Source: Anaerolineae bacterium
GTDB lineage: Bacteria > Chloroflexota > Anaerolineae > UBA1429
Reading direction: 5' to 3'
DNA: 7,960 bases
Assembly (NCBI GenBank): GCA_007118555.1
Contig: SKRJ01000353.1
Span: 1-7,960 of the forward strand
The translations under genes and the position numbers were made by a program. Positions 1-4,710 of this stretch are shown here, in pieces. The notes beneath the pieces are model-generated. The model searched no databases and was not told the origin of the DNA. It worked only from the letters and a program-made list of their open reading frames with translations. The number at the start of each line of letters is the position of its first letter. Position 1 is the stretch's first letter.

Positions 1-246
1 GTCAGGATGGGCTATACGCGGCGAGAGGCCGTGCTCATACTCTATCTCGTGGGCTGCGCCCTGGGGGTACTGGCAATGTACCTCACCCAGTCATCGCCAA
101 GAGAGGCCTGGGTCGTCGGCGGACTGATCCTCGCTGCAGCGCTGGTCGCGATGTTGATGCTGGAGCGCCGAAAGGATGCGCCCGCAGAGGCGGCTACAGC
201 CGCCGCGCCCGAATCACATCCGTCTTCGCCAGGAGGAGATCTATGA
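1..246 (+). CDS. C-terminal fragment of a probable WecA/TagO-like polyprenyl-phosphate sugar-1-phosphate transferase
   Basis: The frame is open from base 1 (GTC AGG ATG GGC...) and ends at TGA 244-246, so only the last 81 residues are present and the ATG at 7 is probably internal. The stretch [20 protein letters not shown] resembles the C-terminal end of the GT4-type phospho-sugar transferases (WecA/TagO/MraY superfamily), where an HHRL-type loop (here it would lie just outside the window) is followed by a Gly-Tyr-x-x-Arg-x-Ala-Val segment and the last membrane helices. Two hydrophobic segments are visible, roughly residues 11-26 and 36-52 counted from the ATG at 7, then a polar Ala/Pro/Glu-rich cytoplasmic tail. 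Such enzymes transfer a sugar-1-phosphate from a UDP-sugar to undecaprenyl phosphate at the inner face of the membrane, starting cell-wall or surface-glycan synthesis. The stop overlaps the next ATG (ATGA), so it is co-translated with the cyclophilin. The catalytic Asp motifs are outside the window, so the family call rests on the tail alone. Confidence 0.7.
   Translation, partial: VRMGYTRREAVLILYLVGCALGVLAMYLTQSSPREAWVVGGLILAAALVAMLMLERRKDAPAEAATAAAPESHPSSPGGDL
231..238 (+). promoter_or_regulatory. Shine-Dalgarno for the cyclophilin gene
   Basis: AGGAGGAG lies four bases before the ATG at 243, inside the end of the upstream reading frame. It fixes the full-length, membrane-anchored start of the cyclophilin. 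Confidence 0.8.
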
Positions 247-1022
247 GTAAAAGGAGAAAGCAAAAGGAACGCGCCCGTCAACTCAAAAAGGCCCGGCAGT
301 CGGGCTCGAACTCGAACCGACGCAGATCGTCGCGCAACACGCAGGGCCCGTCGCCCGAGACTCGCCGCCTTGCTACGGCGCTTGTCTGGGCAGGCCTGGC
401 CGCCATTCTCGTGGCCGCCGTGGTCGCGGTCTACTATTTCGCCGTCGTGCGTCCCAACTTGCCGCTCTTGAGCGATGCCTTGCCCACAGAGGAGGAAACT
501 ATGCCCCAGTCGCAACAGTGGAACGAGCCCCCGGCCATGGCCCTGACGCCGGGCGCCGACTACTCGGCCATCATACGTACGGAAAAGGGCGACATCCACG
601 TGGATCTCTTTCAGGATGAGACGCCCATTACCGTCAACAACCTGGTGTTTCTCGCACGCAATGGTTACTATGACGACGTGACCTTCCACCGTGTGCTGCC
701 TGGCTTTATGGCCCAGACCGGCGACCCCACCGGCACCGGAGGTGGCGGGCCTGGATACACCTTCCCGGACGAGTTTGACCCCTCGCTACGCCACGATAGC
801 GCCGGCACGCTGTCGATGGCCAACCGTGGACCGAACACCAATGGCAGCCAGTTCTTTATCACCTATGCGCCGACGCCGCATCTCGACGATGCGCACACGG
901 TGTTTGGCCGCGTGACCGAGGGCATGGACGTGGTCGAGTCGCTCACACCGCGCAACCCGTCGACGGAGCCCAATGCGCCCGCCGGCGATCGCATCATCAC
1001 CATCGAGATCATCGAGCAGTAA
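243..1022 (+). CDS. Membrane-anchored cyclophilin-type peptidyl-prolyl cis-trans isomerase
   Basis: A 259-residue protein. Residues 1-42 are strongly basic (many Lys/Arg), residues about 44-69 form one membrane helix, residues 70-105 are an acidic/Pro-rich linker, and 108-259 are a full cyclophilin domain. By the positive-inside rule the basic end is cytoplasmic and the isomerase domain sits outside the membrane. Family motifs are clear: [15 protein letters not shown] (148-162) with Arg150, Phe155, Met156 and Gln158 matching the catalytic Arg55, Phe60, Met61 and Gln63 of human CypA; then GTGGGGPGY, and [19 protein letters not shown] (189-207). His213 stands where CypA has Trp121; non-Trp residues here are common in bacteria and usually weaken cyclosporin binding. 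The enzyme would isomerise X-Pro bonds and help fold exported proteins. It overlaps its upstream neighbour by ATGA and its downstream neighbour by TAATG, so it belongs to the same operon. A second in-frame start with a perfect ribosome site lies at 501. Confidence 0.95.
   Translation: MSKRRKQKERARQLKKARQSGSNSNRRRSSRNTQGPSPETRRLATALVWAGLAAILVAAVVAVYYFAVVRPNLPLLSDALPTEEETMPQSQQWNEPPAMALTPGADYSAIIRTEKGDIHVDLFQDETPITVNNLVFLARNGYYDDVTFHRVLPGFMAQTGDPTGTGGGGPGYTFPDEFDPSLRHDSAGTLSMANRGPNTNGSQFFITYAPTPHLDDAHTVFGRVTEGMDVVESLTPRNPSTEPNAPAGDRIITIEIIEQ
490..503 (+). promoter_or_regulatory. Possible internal ribosome site and second start of the cyclophilin
   Basis: AGGAGG (490-495) is followed after five bases by an in-frame ATG (501-503, Met87). 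Starting there would give a 173-residue protein without the basic tail or membrane helix, which is the usual size of a soluble cytoplasmic cyclophilin. The same bases encode the Glu-rich linker (TEEET), so the match could be a by-product of coding. Confidence 0.4.
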
Positions 1023-1648
1023 TGGCCACCCGAGAGCACGTGGCCGCCGAGAGCGTCGAGAGACCCGAGAGCACGGACAGCACCTGGCTCCAAAAGTATG
1101 GACCGCGCGTGCTGGCGCTCCTGTTCTCCCTCGGCGTGACGACGCTGATCCTGATCTTTCGGGAGCACCTGCTGGCCCTCGGGGCCTATGGCTATCTGGG
1201 CGTGTTTCTCATCGCCATGCTGGGGACCGCCACGGTGATCCTTCCCGTGCCGAGCCTGGCCATCGTTTTTGCCGGTGGTGGCGTGCTCAACCCGCTCCTG
1301 GTGGGGCTCGTGGCCGGCCTCGGGGAGCCTATCGGCGAGCTGACGGCCTATCTGACCGGCTATGCGGGCAATGTCGTGGTGGAGGACAGCGAGCGCTTTG
1401 AGCGCATCCGCAGTTGGATGGAGCGGCGCGGCTTTGCGACCCTGTTCGTGCTCTCGGCCATCCCCAACCCCCTGTTCGACTGGGCGGGCATTGCGGCGGG
1501 CATGTTGCGCTTTCCCGTGCCTCGCTTTTTGCTCGCCTGCTGGATGGGCAAGACCATCAAGGCCATTGCCATCGCCTATTTGGGCGCTGTATCGATCACC
1601 TGGTTCGATCAGGTGATCCAGTGGTTTGGTCAGTTGTTTGCCCGATAG
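1022..1648 (+). CDS. VTT-domain (DedA/SNARE-associated-like) integral membrane protein
   Basis: A 208-residue polytopic membrane protein. After a polar N-terminus (1-26), hydrophobic segments fall near 29-47, 57-78, 80-100, 137-160 and 166-195. The VTT signature is visible: GYLGVFLIAMLG (57-68), the GEPIGELTAYLTGYAG stretch (101-116) with conserved Gly/Glu, and IPNPLFDWAGIAAGML (147-162) followed by a GKTIK pair of lysines (176-180). VTT/DedA proteins are membrane proteins, several of which act as lipid scramblases or flippases; some bacterial DedA members handle undecaprenyl phosphate. A role in carrier-lipid or phospholipid movement is inferred from the family and from the neighbouring WecA-like gene; the sequence does not show the substrate. 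The start overlaps the cyclophilin stop (TAATG) with no strong ribosome site of its own, suggesting translational coupling. Its last 17 codons overlap the convergent radical SAM gene and contain a strong inverted repeat. Confidence 0.85.
   Translation: MATREHVAAESVERPESTDSTWLQKYGPRVLALLFSLGVTTLILIFREHLLALGAYGYLGVFLIAMLGTATVILPVPSLAIVFAGGGVLNPLLVGLVAGLGEPIGELTAYLTGYAGNVVVEDSERFERIRSWMERRGFATLFVLSAIPNPLFDWAGIAAGMLRFPVPRFLLACWMGKTIKAIAIAYLGAVSITWFDQVIQWFGQLFAR
1594..1618. terminator. Inverted repeat at the convergent gene junction, possible bidirectional terminator
   Basis: GATCACCTG (1594-1602) is perfectly repeated in inverse as CAGGTGATC (1610-1618). The stem extends inward by a G-T and a T-A pair, leaving a loop of three bases (TCG). 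It lies inside both convergent genes: it encodes part of the VTT protein's C-terminus on the plus strand, and it contains the radical SAM stop codon (TGA, complement of 1596-1598). Neither side has a clean run of T, so a classical Rho-independent terminator is not proven. A hairpin that slows or processes both transcripts is possible. Confidence 0.4.
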
Positions 1649-2780
1649 TCTGCGCGGCGCAGTGGCGCCCCACGTACACCCCCAAGAGATCGTTGAGGGA
1701 ATCATAGATCCGCTGGCCCTGTGGGTCGCCATACCGGCGAGCCAGCGCCAGCGGATCTGCGCAATAGATCGTGTCCAGCCCCAACGGCTCGGCGCGCTCC
1801 AGACGCGCCAGGATGGCTGTCACGCCGTCGGCGCCAAGATCGCCCAGCTTCCACCAGGGCTCCAGAGTGCCGATGTTGGTGTGGACGCTCCCGTCGGGCA
1901 GGACGTAGAACACGAGCCGCGAGGGCATTGCATAGGCAAAGGGCCTGGGCACCTGGCCACGTTCGCCCTGTCCCCAGAGCGCATCCAGCCACTGCGCCTC
2001 GGTCTGCCAGAGGCGCTCGCGCCCCAGATAGGCGCAACTCGCCTGCACCAGCGCCGGCGGCAAATCGGCCACCTCCTCGAGACGGGGGCGCAGATCCTCG
2101 ATCATGCGCGCCTCGCCATCGGGGGTGGGTGTGTGCATAAAGAGCTGGAAGGGATGCCCAATGGCCTCTGTGCGCTCACGCAGCCGCAACTTCTCCGCCA
2201 ACCGCAGCAGATCGTCGAGCTCGGGCAGGAGCCGCCTCGTCACAAAGACCTGCCACCGGGGCGCGATACCATGGGCCAGCAACTGCTCGGTCGCGGCGAG
2301 GCAATCGTCGAAAGCGCCCTGGCGACGATAAAACCAATCCTGCGTCGCCCTCATGCCGAAAAAGGTTATCTGGCAGGCTCGGGTTCCGATCTCTCGCGCC
2401 CAGGGCGCATAGGTGGGATCACGGGCCAGCCGATAGATGCTGAGAAGCGCAAATCGGTCGGGCGGCCCGTCGCCGAGCTCTTGCTCCAGGGCATATAACC
2501 CGCGATAGTCTCTCGCCAGATCCGGCTCGCGCACCCATGACGAGACCTTGATCTCGTCAAAGAACGGCCGAGCCTCGTCTGTGCGACTATAGGCGCGGAA
2601 CTGGGCCACGGCCCAACGCAGGTCGTCGGGCTGCAGGGTGGCGCCGCTCGCCTGACCCAGATAGCAGTGGCGACAGCGGTTGGGGCACCCGGCCATGTCC
2701 AGTGCCACCGTAATGTGGCGGGGCAGTTCGATGGTGGCCGGGGTATCGGAGGCATTGTGCGGTGGAGGCGCGGCGCTCAT
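1596..2780 (-). CDS. Radical SAM protein of unassigned function
   Basis: A 394-residue protein. The CxxxCxxC cluster motif (Cys32, Cys36, Cys39 within CPNRCRHCYLG) follows a beta-strand ITVALDMAG, as in radical SAM barrels, and would hold the 4Fe-4S cluster that cleaves S-adenosylmethionine. Later parts look like the barrel (DEIKVSSW 75-82, ITFFGMRAT 138-146, WQVFVTRRLLPELDDLL 176-192). The C-terminal part has LPDGSVHTNIGTLEPWWKLG (294-313), which resembles a SPASM/twitch lead-in, but only Cys340 and Cys374 follow, too few for a full extra cluster. The canonical GGEP motif after strand 2 is not obvious. ATG 2780 overlaps the stop of the Se/S-carrier-like gene (ATGA), so the two are translated together. 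The last ~17 residues are a Thr/Gln-rich tail that overlaps the VTT gene and look like a non-conserved extension. The substrate is unknown; peptide modification, tRNA or cofactor chemistry, or S/Se insertion are all possible. Confidence 0.85.
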   Translation of the reverse strand: MSAAPPPHNASDTPATIELPRHITVALDMAGCPNRCRHCYLGQASGATLQPDDLRWAVAQFRAYSRTDEARPFFDEIKVSSWVREPDLARDYRGLYALEQELGDGPPDRFALLSIYRLARDPTYAPWAREIGTRACQITFFGMRATQDWFYRRQGAFDDCLAATEQLLAHGIAPRWQVFVTRRLLPELDDLLRLAEKLRLRERTEAIGHPFQLFMHTPTPDGEARMIEDLRPRLEEVADLPPALVQASCAYLGRERLWQTEAQWLDALWGQGERGQVPRPFAYAMPSRLVFYVLPDGSVHTNIGTLEPWWKLGDLGADGVTAILARLERAEPLGLDTIYCADPLALARRYGDPQGQRIYDSLNDLLGVYVGRHCAAQTIGQTTDQTTGSPDRTR

Positions 2781-2998
2781 AGGCGGTGAATCGCCTCATA
2801 ATCCACACGGGCCTGCGCCAGAGCTGCCTCGACAGCCTCTCGCTCGCCCCACGCGAAACGCACGGCAATCCCACAATTGCTGGACAACTCGCGTGGTACC
2901 GGAATGAGGCGGATCTGTACGTTCGCCTCCAGCAGTATCTTTTCGCTGCGCAGCGCCGCCGCCGTGCTGGGCAGCAGCACCACTCCGTAATCACTCAC
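2777..2998 (-). CDS. Small Se/S-carrier-like protein (DUF3343 family)
   Basis: A 73-residue protein. A longer open frame continues upstream to 3382, but only the part from GTG 2998 looks like a real protein, and that GTG has a strong ribosome site (GGGGAGGG, 3004-3011) and a good promoter just before it. The pattern matches the DUF3343 / putative Se-S carrier family: a strand YGVVLLPST (4-12), a helix ALRSEKILLEA (15-25), then IRLIPVPRELSSNCGIAVRF (29-48). Cys42 in SSNCG is the conserved cysteine that in this family is proposed to carry a persulfide or selenide. Usual family length is about 70-90 residues, so this is full length. Its biochemical role is not established, even for the family. 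Its stop overlaps the radical SAM start, so they form a two-gene unit, and the carrier could feed sulfur or selenium to the radical SAM enzyme or its substrate (inference). Confidence 0.85.
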   Translation of the reverse strand: MSDYGVVLLPSTAAALRSEKILLEANVQIRLIPVPRELSSNCGIAVRFAWGEREAVEAALAQARVDYEAIHRL

Positions 2999-3003
2999 GT
3001 TCG

Positions 3004-3011
3004 CCCTCCCC
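3004..3011 (-). promoter_or_regulatory. Shine-Dalgarno that sets the GTG start of the Se/S-carrier-like gene
   Basis: On the minus strand GGGGAGGG lies five bases before GTG 2998. It is the main reason to reject the upstream ATG at 3382, which would add 128 residues of no recognisable character and would run through both promoters. Confidence 0.75.
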
Positions 3012-3027
3012 GGATGGTGACCCCACG

Positions 3028-3056
3028 AGTATAGAGAAGATTGGCGAGCGAGCCAA
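3028..3056 (-). promoter_or_regulatory. Sigma70-like promoter of the Se/S-carrier and radical SAM genes
   Basis: On the minus strand TTGGCT (3056-3051), a 17-base spacer, and TATACT (3033-3028, 5 of 6 to TATAAT). Transcription would start near 3021, giving a leader of about 20 bases that contains the ribosome site of the GTG start. The -35 half is weak (TTG only), the -10 and the spacing are good. Confidence 0.6.
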
Positions 3057-3118
3057 CCAGGGCTGCCCATGCCAAAGGACGCTCGCTGCAGTGATAGCTG
3101 CGGATTGCCTGTGCCGGT

Positions 3119-3147
3119 TTGGTAGAAGCTGCGATAGCGGGTATCAT
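3119..3147 (+). promoter_or_regulatory. Sigma70-like promoter of the glycosyltransferase operon
   Basis: TTGGTA (3119-3124, 4 of 6 to TTGACA), a 17-base spacer, and TATCAT (3142-3147, 5 of 6 to TATAAT). A start near 3154 leaves a leader of about 35 bases to the ATG at 3189, holding the ribosome site GGGAAGGA (3176-3183). It points away from the minus-strand promoter at 3028-3056, about 60 bases off. Confidence 0.55.
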
Positions 3148-3188
3148 GGCTGCTGTCATAGCAACTGCATGTCACGGGAAGGATCGAG

Positions 3189-3608
3189 ATGCCTGCATCC
3201 GTCGACCGCATCATGGCTGATCTTCGGCGCGAGGTACAAAAGTACGCTCTGGTGGATGAGCCCAGTGCGCAGAGCGAAGGAGAGGCCGGTTCCATCGCTC
3301 TATTGCGTCGTACGCAGTGGGTCAGCAGCCACCTGCCTTTGGGCTGGCCTGTGATGACGGGTAATCCATGGCAACGAGGCATCCTCTACACCAAAAAGGT
3401 GGTGCGGCGTCTCTTGCGCTGGTACATCAACCCTATCGTCGATCAGCAGAATCAGTACAACAAAGCGGCTACCGATCTGATCGCCGATCAGCACAAGAAA
3501 CTCGTCGCGATGCAGGAGCGATTTGTCGAGCTGGAGGAGGATCTCGAGGACGCCCGTCGCGCCATCGAGACGCTTCAGCGGCAGGTCGCGACATTGCGCG
3601 ATCGCTAG
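3189..3608 (+). CDS. Stand-alone coiled-coil protein linked to glycan synthesis
   Basis: A 139-residue soluble protein with no signal peptide or membrane helix. ATG 3189 is chosen because GGGAAGGA (3176-3183) precedes it and a good promoter lies just upstream. The middle holds KKVVRRLLRWYINPIVDQQN (69-88) followed by QYNKAA. This Trp-Tyr-x-x-Pro-x-x-x-Gln-Gln-Asn-x-x-Asn pattern resembles a segment often found at the N-terminus of large surface-glycan methyltransferases and glycosyltransferases, just before a coiled coil. Residues about 95-139 are rich in Glu, Lys, Leu and Gln in heptad-like order (LVAMQERFVELEEDLEDARR), a clear coiled coil. Here no catalytic domain follows: the frame stops at 3608, and the next gene starts at 3663. 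It may be a scaffold or adaptor for the downstream glycosyltransferases, or a remnant of a split multidomain enzyme. No enzymatic function can be assigned. Confidence 0.8.
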   Translation: MPASVDRIMADLRREVQKYALVDEPSAQSEGEAGSIALLRRTQWVSSHLPLGWPVMTGNPWQRGILYTKKVVRRLLRWYINPIVDQQNQYNKAATDLIADQHKKLVAMQERFVELEEDLEDARRAIETLQRQVATLRDR

Positions 3609-3649
3609 TTTCCGTGACGGCGCCCGTTCTTACTATGGGCCGAATCCCC

Positions 3650-3655
3650 AGGGGG
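3650..3655 (+). promoter_or_regulatory. Shine-Dalgarno for the GTG start of the first glycosyltransferase
   Basis: AGGGGG lies seven bases before GTG 3663. The GTG keeps the N-terminal nucleotide-fold strand (RILVCSGYAP) and the GGAER motif, both of which would be lost with the next ATG, at Met22. Confidence 0.65.
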
Positions 3656-3662
3656 TACCTTT

Positions 3663-4709
3663 GTGGCACAGCGTATATTAGTCTGTTCCGGATACGCACC
3701 CTTTGTCCATGGGGGCGCGGAACGGATGATGGAAGCCTTAATTGAGCAATTGGAGCAACGAGATCACGAGGTGGCCGCGGTGCGCGTGCCCTTTGTGTGG
3801 CAGACACCCGATCAGGTGGTCAAGAGCTATGCCGCCTGGCGCCTGCTGGACCTGGCGCAGATCGAGTCGCGCCGGGTGGATATGGTGATTGCGCTCAAGT
3901 TCCCTGCCCATGTCCTTCCTCACGATAACAAGGTCGTGTGGCTGATACAGCAGTTCCGCCAGCTCTATGACCTGTTCGGGACACCCTACAGTCCCTATGA
4001 TCGCACCTCGGAGGAGGACATCTCGCTGCGCGACACTATCCAATCGATGGATACCCGCACAATGGGCGAGGCCCGCCGGCTGTACGGCATCTCGGACAAT
4101 GTCGTCCGCCGCCTGTCCGACCATAACGATCTGTCGGCGCGCGTTCTCTATCCGCCGCCGCCCCTGGATGGCCAGTTTCAGGCCGGCGACTATGGCGATT
4201 ACGTCTTTTCGTTGAGCAGGCTCGACGAGCTCAAGCGGGTCGAGTATCTGGTCGAGGCCATGAGCCTCGCGCGGACCCCCGTGCGCTGCAAGATCGCCGG
4301 GAGTGGACCCGATGCGACGGCCCTCCAGAGCCTCGTCAGACGCCGCGGCCTCACGGATCGGGTCGAGTTTCTCGGTCGGGTCAGTGACGAGGAGGCGCTC
4401 ACGCTGTATGCCCAGGCCCTGGCCGTGTACTATGCGCCCTATGACGAGGACTATGGCCTGGCTACCATCGAGGCGATGAAGAGCGCCCGGCCCGTATTGA
4501 CATTCAATGATAGCGGCGGCGTGCTCGAGTTTGTCGAGGATGAGATCACCGGCTATACCGTGCGATCGCGGGATGCCAGGGCGCTTGCCGAGCGCATCGA
4601 CACGTTGTACGCTGACAGGCAACGTGCCAAAAAGCTGGGGCAAAGCGGTATGGAGCGCGTCGAGACGATCAACTGGGACCGTACCCTGACCACGCTGTTG
4701 GGAGAGTGA
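3663..4709 (+). CDS. GT-B glycosyltransferase, GT4-like (retaining)
   Basis: A 348-residue cytoplasmic enzyme starting at GTG 3663. The N-terminal half has a first strand RILVCSGYAP (4-13) and HGGAERMMEAL (16-26), the acceptor-side Rossmann fold of GT4 enzymes. The C-terminal half is the donor-binding domain: YVFSLSRLDELKRVEYLVEA (180-199), KIAGSGPD (210-217), VEFLGRVSDEEALTLYAQA (234-252), and the EX7E motif with Glu262 and Glu270 (EDYGLATIE), which contacts the nucleotide-sugar. SGGVLEFVEDEITGY (284-298) completes the usual GT4 tail. It would move a sugar from a nucleotide donor to a glycan or lipid-linked acceptor at the inner membrane face; the sugars cannot be read from sequence. It is slightly short for GT4 (usual 350-400) but has all parts. 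It follows the coiled-coil gene by 54 bases and ends one base before the next ATG. Confidence 0.93.
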   Translation: MAQRILVCSGYAPFVHGGAERMMEALIEQLEQRDHEVAAVRVPFVWQTPDQVVKSYAAWRLLDLAQIESRRVDMVIALKFPAHVLPHDNKVVWLIQQFRQLYDLFGTPYSPYDRTSEEDISLRDTIQSMDTRTMGEARRLYGISDNVVRRLSDHNDLSARVLYPPPPLDGQFQAGDYGDYVFSLSRLDELKRVEYLVEAMSLARTPVRCKIAGSGPDATALQSLVRRRGLTDRVEFLGRVSDEEALTLYAQALAVYYAPYDEDYGLATIEAMKSARPVLTFNDSGGVLEFVEDEITGYTVRSRDARALAERIDTLYADRQRAKKLGQSGMERVETINWDRTLTTLLGE

Positions 4710-4710
4710 G

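Noticed and set aside
863..1732. Minus-strand open frame of 289 codons opposite the cyclophilin end and VTT gene
   Set aside because: Low-complexity His/Gln/Arg-rich translation, antisense to two clear genes.
1626..2498. Plus-strand open frame of 290 codons opposite the radical SAM gene
   Set aside because: It is antisense to a clear radical SAM protein and its translation shows no domain; long antisense frames are common in GC-rich DNA.
2781..2796. Inverted repeat AGGCG-N6-CGCCT just before the radical SAM start
   Set aside because: A five-pair stem inside coding sequence of the small upstream gene is expected by chance in GC-rich DNA.
2999..3382. Minus-strand extension of the Se/S-carrier-like gene by 128 codons to an ATG at 3382
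   Set aside because: The added part shows no family resemblance, runs through both promoters and the start of the plus-strand coiled-coil gene, and the GTG at 2998 has a strong ribosome site.
3617..3627. Small hairpin ACGG-CGC-CCGT between the coiled-coil gene and the first GT
   Set aside because: Only four base pairs and no T-run after it; too weak to call a terminator, and the operon probably reads through.
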